Below the pieces are notes generated by a model that made no database searches, was not told the DNA's origin, and worked only from the letters and a program-made list of their open reading frames with translations. Below are positions 46,024-53,351 of a stretch of DNA of 64,000 nt, piece by piece. Source of the stretch: Paenochrobactrum pullorum. Lineage in GTDB: Bacteria; Pseudomonadota; Alphaproteobacteria; Rhizobiales; Rhizobiaceae. Numbering within the stretch: position 1 is the stretch's first letter; the number at the start of each line of letters is the position of its first letter. The DNA lies in contig NZ_JBHEEH010000005.1 in assembly GCF_041929845.1 (NCBI RefSeq), forward strand, positions 1 to 64,000, in the 5' to 3' direction. The translations under genes were made by a program, and so were the position numbers.

Positions 46024-46777
46024 CTGCTTCATAAAGTTCATGGGTTGCGGCAGCAATCACATCGCCGCCAGCTTCAGCTGGCCCCCCGTCAATGTGGCTA
46101 ATCACGCCGCCTGCCTGCTCAATAATTGGAATAAGAGCAACAATATCATAAGGTTGCAGCCCCGTTTCAATCACCACATCAGCAAAACCTGACGCCAGCA
46201 TGGCAAAAGCATAGCAATCCACACCATAACGTGTCAGCTGTGCCTCTTGTTGCAAGCGCTTGAAGCCAGCATGTTTTTTATCTTTAAAAAGCGACGGAGT
46301 GGTGGTGAATAGTGTCGCTTCTTTCAAATTCTTCGTTTGACGGGTTTTCAATACTCGCAAAGGAGCCGAACCATGACTGAGATAAGCGCCCCTTCCATCA
46401 CTGAAATAAAGTTCACCTGTAAATGGCTGTGACATCATTCCGGCCTTGGCATCACCATCAATTGTCAGCCCCACCAATGTTCCCCATACCGGCAAACCGG
46501 AAATAAAAGCACGCGTTCCATCAATCGGATCAATAACCCAGACATGGCTGTGATCGGTATTATGCGCGCCATATTCTTCGCCCAAAATACCGTGATCAGG
46601 AAATTCTTCGCTAATGACTGCACGAATTGCACGCTCTGCCGCGCGGTCCGCTTCCGTTACCGGATCGAAGCCAACCGTATATTTATTATCAATTTCATTA
46701 AACTGACGAAACCGCGGCAAGCTTTCGGCTGCGGCTACATCTGCCAATTTTTGAAAAAATGCCTGATCAATAAGCAA
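46001..46777 (-). CDS. Inositol-monophosphatase-family phosphatase, HisN-like
   Basis: 258 residues with the Mg-dependent phosphatase motifs DPVTEADRAAERAIR, GILGEEYG, VWVIDPIDGTRAFISGLPVWGTLVGL and the late GLQPYDIVALIPIIEQAGG. In Hyphomicrobiales this subgroup is the histidinol-phosphatase HisN, acting in histidine synthesis. No ATG is available; I chose the TTG at 46777 with GGGAG upstream over a TTG at 46822. Confidence 0.82.
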   Translation of the reverse strand: MLIDQAFFQKLADVAAAESLPRFRQFNEIDNKYTVGFDPVTEADRAAERAIRAVISEEFPDHGILGEEYGAHNTDHSHVWVIDPIDGTRAFISGLPVWGTLVGLTIDGDAKAGMMSQPFTGELYFSDGRGAYLSHGSAPLRVLKTRQTKNLKEATLFTTTPSLFKDKKHAGFKRLQQEAQLTRYGVDCYAFAMLASGFADVVIETGLQPYDIVALIPIIEQAGGVISHIDGGPAEAGGDVIAAATHELYEAAIATYLG

Positions 46778-46854
46778 ACCCGCTCTCCCTGCATAACTAC
46801 AAATCTCTGTTGATTTATACAAAGATGTTTACATTTGCCACCGGCGAATAAATC

Positions 46855-47763
46855 CTATTCCGCGGCTAGTTGCGTATAGCCCAAAGCACTGTCCGGCAAT
46901 GCCGTCAAATCACTTAAAAAACTATACAAATCACGACGTAACAGATCAAAACTGACAAGCTTTTCAAGCGTCTTTTCATTCATATAAAGACTGCGGTTCA
47001 ATTCTAATTGCAATGCGTGAATATTTTCGGCGGGCTTGCCATAATGTTCGGTGATAAAACCACCCGCGTAAGGCTTGTTATAGGCAACATCAAAACCATA
47101 ATTTTGCAAAAGATCGATAGTTGCAGCCGCCAAGCCGATATGACAGGCACGGCCAAAGCGGTCGCCAATAATAAAATCTGCCCGTCGTCCATTGGGCTGC
47201 TCCAAACCTGCCGGCATCGAATGACAATCGATCAGCACGGCATAACCGAATTTGTCACGTGTTTTATCCAGCAATTGACGCAATTGTGCATGATAGGGTT
47301 TATAAAGTTTTTCGATCCGGTCGAGTGCGGATTGCAGCGGTATTTTGCCCTGATAAATCATCCGCCCCTCCCCCACAAGCCGTGGAACGGTGCCCAGACC
47401 ACCTGCAACACGTGCTGAATGCGTATTGGCATAAGCTGGTACTGCTTCAAAAAACATCCGCTGATCCAGCTCATAGGCTTCACGGTTCACATCGAGATAA
47501 GCGCGTGGAAAACGCGCCCTTAACATTGGTGCTCCCAACAAAACCGCCGATGCATAAAGCTCATCCACATAGCAATCTTCAGATGAGCGGATGGTCAAAC
47601 GATCAAGCGCAGACGCATCAAGAAAACTGTCAGGATAATGCGAACCGCTGTGAGGTGAATTAAAAACGAACGGAATGCGCTGTTCGGCTGGTGCCAAAAC
47701 ATCGAATGCCGGTGTCATTAAAAAATCATCATATTCAGCCAAGTGATCGGTTATCCTGCGCAC
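46855..47763 (-). CDS. hutG: N-formylglutamate amidohydrolase
   Basis: 302 residues of the FGase family: PFVFNSPHSGSHYPDSFL, RAYLDVNREAYELD, AVLIDCHSMPAGLEQPNGRRADFIIGDRFG, HALQLELNRSLYMNE. The histidines and Asp/Glu in these blocks are the expected zinc ligands. It releases formate from N-formylglutamate in histidine breakdown; no other hut gene is nearby. The start is uncertain: GTG at 47763 or ATG at 47718. Confidence 0.85.
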   Translation of the reverse strand: MRRITDHLAEYDDFLMTPAFDVLAPAEQRIPFVFNSPHSGSHYPDSFLDASALDRLTIRSSEDCYVDELYASAVLLGAPMLRARFPRAYLDVNREAYELDQRMFFEAVPAYANTHSARVAGGLGTVPRLVGEGRMIYQGKIPLQSALDRIEKLYKPYHAQLRQLLDKTRDKFGYAVLIDCHSMPAGLEQPNGRRADFIIGDRFGRACHIGLAAATIDLLQNYGFDVAYNKPYAGGFITEHYGKPAENIHALQLELNRSLYMNEKTLEKLVSFDLLRRDLYSFLSDLTALPDSALGYTQLAAE

Positions 47764-48017
47764 ATCTTGAAAACAGCTTGTCGATTTTAGGAATATTTAT
47801 CTGATCCTAACAAGCTTTGCACTTTCAATTTTCCATCATATTTTCGTCAAAACTCGACATTATGTAGCAATTTTTAAAGTTTTTGACGTTGTTTTAACGA
47901 AAATTCATTCCATATTTACCTAAAAAGGGTTTGCTAGACGGCAAAAGCTATTGAGTCGCAACAGGTGTACGCCCCCAAAAGCATAAGCCTGAAACGACAT
48001 GACACTCGGACGGACCA

Positions 48018-48380
48018 ATGAAGAGAATCCTTCTTGCTGAAGACGACAATGATATGCGCCGCTTTCTGGTGAAAGCACTGGAAAAGGCCGGCTATCATGT
48101 AACCCACTTTGACAATGGTGCCAGCGCTTACGAGCGCTTGCGCGAAGAGCCTTTTTCTCTTCTTCTGACCGACATTGTCATGCCGGAAATGGACGGTATC
48201 GAGTTAGCGCGTCGTGCGACCGAAATCGATCCGGATCTGAAAGTGATGTTCATCACCGGTTTTGCAGCTGTTGCGCTTAACCCCGATTCGGATGCACCAA
48301 AAGATGCAAAGGTACTTTCCAAACCTTTCCACCTGCGTGATTTGGTGATTGAAATCGAAAAGATGCTGATTGCTGCTTGA
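48018..48380 (+). CDS. cpdR: Cell-cycle response regulator CpdR
   Basis: 120-residue stand-alone receiver domain: acidic pair in LAEDDNDMRRF, phosphoacceptor Asp in LLLTDIVMPEMDGIELA, Thr in MFITGFAAV, Lys in KVLSKPFH. CpdR in its unphosphorylated form directs ClpXP to degrade CtrA and other regulators. Length, sequence and position beside hisN/hutG-type genes and a tRNA fit alphaproteobacterial CpdR. Confidence 0.92.
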   Translation: MKRILLAEDDNDMRRFLVKALEKAGYHVTHFDNGASAYERLREEPFSLLLTDIVMPEMDGIELARRATEIDPDLKVMFITGFAAVALNPDSDAPKDAKVLSKPFHLRDLVIEIEKMLIAA

Positions 48381-48499
48381 TTAGTGAAAAAACAGCGTGT
48401 TTTTTCCACGCCTTTGAAAAGACACGCTAAAAAAACAACTTTTATACACAAAAGGCATTGACGAGCGCATCTTGATATGGTGTATGCGCTTCATCGAAT

Positions 48500-48574
48500 G
48501 GGCGTATAGCTCAGCGGGAGAGCACTACATTGACATTGTAGGGGTCATAGGTTCAATCCCTATTACGCCCACCA
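48500..48574 (+). tRNA. tRNA-Val (anticodon GAC)
   Basis: 75-base cloverleaf: acceptor stem GGGCGTA / TACGCCC, D-arm AGCTCAGCGGGAGAGC, anticodon arm CTACATTGACATTGTAG with anticodon GAC, T-arm with GGTTCAATCCC, encoded CCA end. It reads GUC/GUU valine codons and is the left boundary of the accessory island. Confidence 0.97.
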
Positions 48575-48636
48575 TTCGATCCTCCATAAAATCAAAGACT
48601 TAAATGAATAAGACCAGTACTATAAGTAGCGGCCTT

Positions 48637-48653
48637 TAGGTTCAATGAACCTA
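48637..48653. repeat. Inverted repeat resembling the tRNA T-arm
   Basis: TAGGTTCAATGAACCTA is an 8+1+8 palindrome 63 bases after the tRNA. Its first ten bases and the following CCTATTA also occur in the tRNA-Val T-arm, separated there by two fewer bases. It may be a degenerate attachment-site copy or only a hairpin. Confidence 0.3.
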
Positions 48654-48656
48654 TTA

Positions 48657-48961
48657 TTAATTTTTATCGCTTTTCAAGCGCCTGCTGATCAACTCAAAGA
48701 CAGCATCGCTGATCCACATACCACACACACCTACTAGGAACGCCCCCGCATGCATAGCGACATTGCTCCCATCATCTGGCGGGAGTGGGAAGTGTACAGC
48801 CCTCAAATAATGAACGAATGGCTCCGTCAGGTATCCTGCCGCAAGCACACCACACACCGGTGACGCAATGACCTCGCGGAATGTATAGTTTTTATGCGAA
48901 AGCGCTCTAAGCACACCGCCACCGATACCTTTAGACCGTATGGTGTCAATGGATCGTCCAT
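48657..48961 (-). pseudogene. Holin-like phage membrane protein, single-base frameshift
   Basis: From the ATG at 48961, which overlaps the Rz1 stop by one base (TGATG), the frame reads MDDPLTPYGLK. The continuing frame reads GIGGGVLRALSHKNYTFREV and then two hydrophobic segments (ASPVCGVLAAGYL, AMHAGAFLVGVCGMW) to the stop at 48657. Adding one base at the C-run of 48928-48929 joins the two into 101 residues with no other change. It sits last in a phage lysis-like cluster, so a holin or similar role is inferred. Confidence 0.65.
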
Positions 48962-49161
48962 CACCAGCACCCCACCTTATTTCCATATGCATTGTGACCG
49001 GCAATCGCTTTGCCAGCCTGCTTATCATTGCTTGCCACATAGACAGCCGTTTCAGGCTTAAGGCTGATCTTCTGCCATCCCGCGCAATTGCTCGCACTGG
49101 TCGCGCACCCCGCCAAGCTCAACACAGAGACGCTCAGCATCCATATTGTTGATTGTTTCAT
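48961..49161 (-). CDS. Rz1-like outer-membrane spanin lipoprotein, nested in Rz
   Basis: 66 residues with lipoprotein signal MKQSTIWMLSVSVLSLAGC (lipobox LAGC, lipidated Cys at residue 19) and a short mature part. It starts inside the Rz-like gene in another frame, the classical nested Rz/Rz1 layout. With the inner-membrane spanin it would fuse the two membranes during phage lysis. A ribosome-binding site CAGGGA precedes its ATG. Confidence 0.65.
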   Translation of the reverse strand: MKQSTIWMLSVSVLSLAGCATSASNCAGWQKISLKPETAVYVASNDKQAGKAIAGHNAYGNKVGCW

Positions 49162-49318
49162 TAATCCCTGCCCTGTTCTGGATTGCCTGATTAATTGCCT
49201 CGGCAGCTTTAAGCGCGGCCTGTTGTTTGCCGTCATGAACCCCAAGCGCATAAAAAAAGAGGCCTGAAACTGGCCCTCCGATAATCGCGCCGGTGATGTG
49301 TTGAAGTGTGAGCCTCAT
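49058..49318 (-). CDS. Rz-like inner-membrane spanin
   Basis: 86 residues with an N-terminal membrane segment (residues about 8-27, ITGAIIGGPVSGLFFYALGVH) and a helical charged periplasmic part that ends in the Cys-containing ERLCVELGGVRDQCEQL. The Rz1-like gene is nested in its 3' half. The start ATG overlaps the stop of the upstream endolysin remnant by 4 bases (ATGA). Confidence 0.65.
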   Translation of the reverse strand: MRLTLQHITGAIIGGPVSGLFFYALGVHDGKQQAALKAAEAINQAIQNRAGINETINNMDAERLCVELGGVRDQCEQLRGMAEDQP

Positions 49319-49503
49319 GCAGATTGTTCCTGCATGCGTTTAATCAGGAAATAAACACCGATACCAAAAGCCCCAACCATGATAATGGCAAGCGCCCACT
49401 GAATTGGCGATGATCCAGCGGCCATACCGCCAAGCCCTGAAAGCAAACCACCAGCTGAAGCGATCAGCTCTGGTTTGAACGCCCGAGCGCTGCCACCTGA
49501 GCA
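49315..49503 (-). pseudogene. C-terminal remnant of a phage endolysin with membrane segment
   Basis: An open frame without a proper start reads ARAFKPELIASAGG... and then a hydrophobic segment WALAIIMVGAFGIGVYFLI, ending RMQEQSA with its stop overlapping the Rz start. Such C-terminal membrane segments are seen on phage glycosidases of Hyphomicrobiales. It is out of frame with the upstream chimera, so the catalytic and anchor parts are separated by a deletion or frameshift. Confidence 0.5.
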
Positions 49504-49784
49504 TCAAGTCCTTGAGCCTGAAGCATTGGTTGATAACGTTTATTCGAACTCAGAAAATCAGCGTAGCCGGAGACGCTATCAGAGGGGCTGGAAAACTGTC
49601 GGAAACTATCTTGGACTTTAACCCGCTTCCCATTAATCACTTCATGCGTAGTGAATGTCTGCCCGTCTTTATCCCAACCAATGATAACGACCTGCTCCAT
49701 CTGGCCAACTGCGCTTTGCAAAATACGATCTGGGTCTATGTCCAGTGTAGTGGTGCCCGTGAAGTCTATGATGTCAGCAGTCAT
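49464..49784 (-). pseudogene. Chimeric phage ORF: unknown N-terminus fused to glucosaminidase piece
   Basis: 106 residues with a good ribosome site (AGGA). The first 42 residues (ADIIDFTGTTTLDIDPDRIL...VVIIGWDKDG) resemble a small phage protein of unknown function. From residue 43 the sequence (INGKRVKVQDSFRQFSS, SGYADFLSSNKRYQPML) looks like the middle of a FlgJ-type glucosaminidase domain without its catalytic N-terminus. The two parts appear joined by deletion, so no active endolysin is expected. Confidence 0.5.
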
Positions 49785-49799
49785 AATTATCCTAGTTTA

Positions 49800-49860
49800 T
49801 GTGTATTATTTTACACACCACTATTGACTGCATACCCGTTGTTGTGTATTTATATACACA
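49800..49860. promoter_or_regulatory. hicAB promoter with twin TGTGTA-N6-TACACA operators
   Basis: Two 18-bp palindromes, at 49800-49817 and 49843-49860, share the arms TGTGTA / TACACA. A promoter TTGACT (49824-49829) - 17 bases - TATTTA (49847-49852) lies between and within them, so the second palindrome covers the -10. This is the expected layout for autorepression by HicB or the HicAB complex. Confidence 0.65.
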
Positions 49861-49880
49861 TTAAGAAGCGCAGAGGGCTG

Positions 49881-50063
49881 ATGCTACGAGACAGTAAGAA
49901 GATTATTAAACGCCTAGAAAGCGAAGGGTTTGAATTAATATCGGTGAAAGGTTCTCACCACAAGTTCAGAAAAGGGGAAGTTACAATCATAATTCCCCAC
50001 CCTAAGAAAGACCTTCCGATTGGAACGGCAAAGGCGATAGCGAAACAAGCGGGCTGGGAATAA
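49881..50063 (+). CDS. hicA: HicA-type mRNA interferase toxin
   Basis: 60 residues of the HicA double-stranded-RNA-binding-like fold: SKKIIKRLESEGFELISVKGSHHKF with the catalytic histidine in GSHHKF, then TIIIPHPKKDLPIGTAKAIAKQAG. It cleaves mRNA when not neutralised. I placed the start at 49881 next to AGAGGG; the frame stays open far upstream but that part is non-coding. Confidence 0.9.
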   Translation: MLRDSKKIIKRLESEGFELISVKGSHHKFRKGEVTIIIPHPKKDLPIGTAKAIAKQAGWE

Positions 50064-50123
50064 CCAGCCCCTTAACCGCAATAATCATTGTTTTAGCAAA
50101 GCTCCACATAAGAGGAAAACCAA

Positions 50124-50522
50124 ATGAAACACTATTTCGCATTGGTACATAAAGATGCAGATAGCGCCTATGGTATTCAGTTTCCTGATCTACCAAATGT
50201 CTTTTCTGCGTCTGACGAAGCTGAAGATATCGTAAAGAACGCAATTGAAGCCTTGCAGCTTTATGCTGAGGATGAAACTTTGCCTGAGGCGTCCAGTCAT
50301 GCCGACATCTTAGCTCGTGACGATGTGCGCGCTGAATTAGCCGAAGGCGCTTATCTCGTATCTGTACCCCTCATCGAAGACGATAACGCAGTCATGCGAG
50401 TGAATGTCACATTTGAACGTGGCATTCTTAAAGCAATCGACAGTGTTGCAAAAGACCGTGGTTTAACGCGCTCATCATTCTTAGCGCAAGCCGCGCGACA
50501 TGAGATTGAGGTGGGTGTTTAA
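50124..50522 (+). CDS. hicB: HicB-type antitoxin
   Basis: 132 residues: N-terminal HicB fold (YFALVHKDADSAYGIQFPDLPNVFSASDEAEDIVKNAIEALQLY) and a C-terminal ribbon-helix-helix (RVNVTFERGILKAIDSVAKDRGLTRSSFLAQAARHEI). It neutralises HicA and probably binds the twin operators. ATG has AAGAGGA upstream. Intact in an otherwise decayed island. Confidence 0.92.
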   Translation: MKHYFALVHKDADSAYGIQFPDLPNVFSASDEAEDIVKNAIEALQLYAEDETLPEASSHADILARDDVRAELAEGAYLVSVPLIEDDNAVMRVNVTFERGILKAIDSVAKDRGLTRSSFLAQAARHEIEVGV

Positions 50523-50603
50523 GCACCTGCCCTTCTCTAAACAAAAACCCCGCACTAGGCAGGGCTAGAGATTACTACTGACGGCTACAGAACAGGCAGG
50601 ACA

Positions 50604-50946
50604 CTATTTTTTGAAAGACCCAAATAATGCCTTTACAATCACAATCGCTAGACCAACAATTTGTGCAAAATTCTGCACCAGCAGAATAGGAAGCAGCCAA
50701 GCATATGAAGTAAAATCCCACCAGCCAAATCCGACCACTTCTTTTTGCTATCATGGTGATTTTGAAAGGCTGACAGTTTAGCGCACGCTAATTCATCATC
50801 AGCCCACTCTCTTTCCCGGACTACATCATCAATCGCTTCAGGACGGTTTGTAGGCACAGGCTCACCAAAGCGAGTTATCTCTTTGAGAATATCGTCTATG
50901 GTAGGCTCAGATGTTTTACGGTTTGAGACGCCGTATCATCAAGCAT
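50604..50946 (-). pseudogene. Small membrane-anchored accessory protein, two frameshifts
   Basis: Three frames join into one protein of about 114 residues if one base is added to each of two short A-runs (minus strand; plus-strand T-runs at 50914-50917 and 50742-50746). The parts read MLDDTASQTVK, then TSEPTIDDILKEITRFGEPVPTNRP..., then EVVGFGWWDFTSYAWLLPILLVQ and a second hydrophobic stretch IVGLAIVIVKALFG. So it has a soluble acidic part and a membrane tail. The start ATG overlaps the ImmA-type gene stop by 8 bases. Function unknown; the second junction lies at C-AAA-AAG, where a -1 ribosomal frameshift is conceivable. Confidence 0.5.
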
Positions 50947-51439
50947 ATTGTAGTCGTATCTCCATCATAGTTTTGCTAACATCGAAAATATCAGCAAGCA
51001 TAGATACGGGAGCTTTGGCTACAGGCGTAAGAAGTGCTTAGGGACGAGGAACTTCCGAAGCGAAAGCATTCACGTCTTGCTCAAAAGCATTGCTACGTTC
51101 AACAGCTTGAAACCGTGGAAGAACTGGGTAAGCCTTGGGGTTTTTCTCGAAAGCCTCTCTATGTAATATCCAATGCCCTAACTCATGGGCGACAGTAAAC
51201 CTCTGCCTTTGAGGTCGGTCAGCTACATTTACGTAAATCCGTTTGGAACGAAAATCGAGTAAGTCAGCTACCTTTTCAGCAAACTTTCCCATATCAGAGA
51301 AAACAACATTGACACCGTTCATCTCTGCTATCTCCACAACCGGGATTTGCGGAGTAGTGTAGATTTTTGTAAGCTCTCTGGCTTTAACCCGCGCACCATC
51401 ACGATTGGGGCTATCAAATGTATTCATGGCGAATTTCAT
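50939..51439 (-). pseudogene. ImmA/IrrE-type metallopeptidase, broken near the 3' end
   Basis: The frame from 51439 (AGGAGG upstream) encodes an ImmA/IrrE protease with RFTVAHELGHWIL (HEXXH) and FEQDVNAFASE (third ligand region). It stops at 51038. The same frame continues after the stop as LLTPVAKAPVSMLADIFDVSKTMMEIRLQYA, the usual C-terminal helices. The gap is explained by one inserted and one deleted base near 51037-51049, which would restore EVLVPKALLTP. ImmA proteases cut phage or mobile-element repressors. The stop overlaps the next gene, so the two formed an operon. Confidence 0.7.
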
Positions 51440-51662
51440 AAGAACCTCCTAAATCTGATAGTTACACAAAAAGCTCGGCAATACTGCCAAGCACTAAGTA
51501 TCTTACATATAGGATGATTCTTATCAAGTTTCTGATAGTCGAGCTAAAGGCGCCGCCGCTATTAAGCAACCCACCTTGGTGCGCCGGGGCGTGGCAGGTT
51601 TTGTTAAAGTGTCATCCTTTAGGATAATTGCCGCTTCTTGAGTGCTCAGCTATTCGCTCACG

Positions 51663-51752
51663 ATGGAAAAGATCATAGATTATGCGATTATTATATCTTG
51701 GCTTGTAACCCTACTATATGCAGTATGGGCAATTAGCTACGGTGGGATTTAA
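51663..51752 (+). CDS. Possible 29-residue hydrophobic peptide
   Basis: A short frame encodes one strongly hydrophobic segment (IIDYAIIISWLVTLLYAVWAI) flanked by a charged start MEK. Peptides of this form include type I toxins and small membrane proteins. No good ribosome-binding site is seen, so it may be chance. Confidence 0.3.
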   Translation: MEKIIDYAIIISWLVTLLYAVWAISYGGI

Positions 51753-51755
51753 CAA

Positions 51756-51940
51756 TTAAGCTGCCTTCTGCCTTTCGGCGTATTTCTGTCTGCGCCGTTC
51801 GTTTCGAGCATCTGCCCATTCAAAATCTTGTTCTTCCGGTTCATTGATCAGTGCGAAATCATCACGCCAATTTAGTGGCTGTTTCTCTGACGCACCGTCT
51901 CCGATTGTGACTTCAATTTACCTTCTTCGAGCTAAACCAT
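51756..51940 (-). pseudogene. Small phage-like gene, broken
   Basis: The frame ending at 51756 reads IEVTIGDGASEKQPLNWRDDF... and a charged helix EEQDFEWADARNERRRQKYAER. It has no start; an upstream stop precedes IEVT. Adding one A at the AAA before 51917 would fuse it with LEEGK from the next frame. An in-frame stop after the ATG at 51940 is a further lesion. Function unknown. Confidence 0.4.
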
Positions 51941-52101
51941 AACAGACACATTCAAAGGGCGTTGACCTACTGTTAGTCTAATGGCGAAGATAAGTAATAA
52001 TCCACACCTCGTATTTCCTTAAGGTGCGTCCCTGTATTGTTTGCTTATACAAATCCATTGTGTAAATTCAGCGCATAATTCGCTATTTGAAGGGATAACT
52101 A

Positions 52102-52272
52102 ATGGCACATATCATCAAAACCGAAGTGGAACACATCAAAGTCAAGATCGATGAGATTAAGGCAAAGATTGAAGACCACATTCACAAATCAGAACACGAA
52201 AAAGAAATCGAAGCCATTAGATTTGAGTTAGATGACTTGGTAAATCGTATTAATTCAATTCTTCCGCATTAA
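52102..52272 (+). CDS. 56-residue charged coiled-coil protein
   Basis: MAHIIKTEVEHIKVKIDEIK followed by more Lys/Glu/His-rich heptad-like sequence, with AAGGG 8 bases before the ATG. Predicted to be one long helix. A hairpin terminator follows. No function is recognised; the setting is the prophage remnant. Confidence 0.55.
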   Translation: MAHIIKTEVEHIKVKIDEIKAKIEDHIHKSEHEKEIEAIRFELDDLVNRINSILPH

Positions 52273-52283
52273 TGCATAATGCG

Positions 52284-52310
52284 AAAAGGCAGCCTTTAAG
52301 CTGCCTCTCT
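52284..52310 (+). terminator. Terminator after the coiled-coil gene
   Basis: Stem AGGCAGC / GCTGCCT (52287-52293, 52300-52306) followed by a short pyrimidine tail. Confidence 0.5.
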
Positions 52311-52394
52311 CATATCTTGCCTAAGGTCTTGTTCTTTCATCATCACTCAGCCAGTGCAAGACCGTTATCATACAATCAAATTTTATAAACTGGC

Positions 52395-52892
52395 TTAAGC
52401 CCCATAAAAAGCTTCGTGATAAAAGACTGTGCCGTGTCTTGGTTCATTAGTGAAATCCAAGCACTGGAAGTATTCAACAGGTGCACCCCGGAAAACCAAA
52501 GCCGGGTCGCACTTAAAGTTAAATCTTGCGTAATACTGCGGATCACCCAGAACCACACATCCTGAAGCAGACAGTGCCTTCAACTTTGCCAGACCAGCTT
52601 CAATAAGCTTAGTGCCAATGCCTGTTTTCTGGTAATCAGGATGTACAGCAACTGGCCCAAGGCCATACCACCCTGCCCCAGCCCCTTCGATTGCCACCGG
52701 CGAGAACGCAACGTGTCCTACAATCCGATCAGCTTGAACAACTACAAGTGAAATTGTTAATGCGCCAGCTTCTCTCAGGCCGTCAACAATAAATGCTTCT
52801 GTCCTGTCGCTATGTGGGGCATCTTCAAAAGCCGAAGTGACTAAATCACGAATATTTTGTATATCTTCAGGGGTTTCTGGACATATAATCAT
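52395..52892 (-). CDS. GNAT acetyltransferase, YhbS-like
   Basis: 165 residues: RPETPED-like start, TEAFIVDGLREAGALTISLVVVQADRIVGHVAFSPV, then the acetyl-CoA loop GLGPVAVHPDYQKTGIGTKLIEAGLAKLKALSASGCVVLGDPQYYARFNF. It probably acetylates a small molecule. The ATG at 52892 matches the family start; TTG at 52913 is less likely. Intact gene within the accessory island. Confidence 0.85.
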   Translation of the reverse strand: MIICPETPEDIQNIRDLVTSAFEDAPHSDRTEAFIVDGLREAGALTISLVVVQADRIVGHVAFSPVAIEGAGAGWYGLGPVAVHPDYQKTGIGTKLIEAGLAKLKALSASGCVVLGDPQYYARFNFKCDPALVFRGAPVEYFQCLDFTNEPRHGTVFYHEAFYGA

Positions 52893-52966
52893 AAAAACTA
52901 CATAGCAATCCAATTCTTATGTCGTCAAATATATTTATAATTGAAATGTCACAGTACTAAACAAAA

Positions 52967-52985
52967 AGCAGCTGTTAAGCTGCCT
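52967..52985 (-). terminator. Small hairpin terminator, minus strand
   Basis: Stem AGCAGCT / AGCTGCCT with one bulge, followed on the minus strand by TTTTTG. It lies downstream of the small minus-strand frame at 53072. Confidence 0.4.
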
Positions 52986-53071
52986 TTCAAATCGGATTAC
53001 CCAGTGTTATGTAGAGTGACATTAAATCATGTTCCCGTCAAGTTCTTTAATGAGTCACGCTATGTTCTTTT

Positions 53072-53263
53072 TTAAATTCCGTAAAGCTTTATTAGCGATG
53101 TCAGCCCGCACTTGAGATAAGCCACCATATGAGGCAGATGCATACCGTCTGCCTCATCCAATACACAGACCTTTTTCGTGGTTGATGTGATTGGTTTACC
53201 TGAATGATCAGCTTTGCAGATTGCACACACAGATTTAACGGGCGCACAAAGGGTTACTGCCAC
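53072..53263 (-). CDS. Possible small Cys-containing protein
   Basis: 63-residue frame starting with GTG, with a CAIC pair and two further cysteines. A hairpin with a T-run lies downstream, which is the only support beyond length. It may be a degraded phage gene or chance. Confidence 0.25.
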   Translation of the reverse strand: MAVTLCAPVKSVCAICKADHSGKPITSTTKKVCVLDEADGMHLPHMVAYLKCGLTSLIKLYGI

Positions 53264-53351
53264 GGATGCAGCGCGGCCTGCAAAGCGCCCCCGTGATTAC
53301 TCTACCCAGTCAAAAGCCATGAAAATGGCATGAGAAGGCATTCGTAAGTGG

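Noticed and set aside
50648..50857. Stand-alone 69-residue protein from GTG at 50857
   Set aside because: The frame is better explained as the middle part of a frameshifted gene running from 50946 to 50604.
51754..52985. TAAGCTGCC recurring at three places in the island as a mobile repeat
   Set aside because: Two copies are simply the right arm of terminator-like hairpins and one is the end of a coding remnant.
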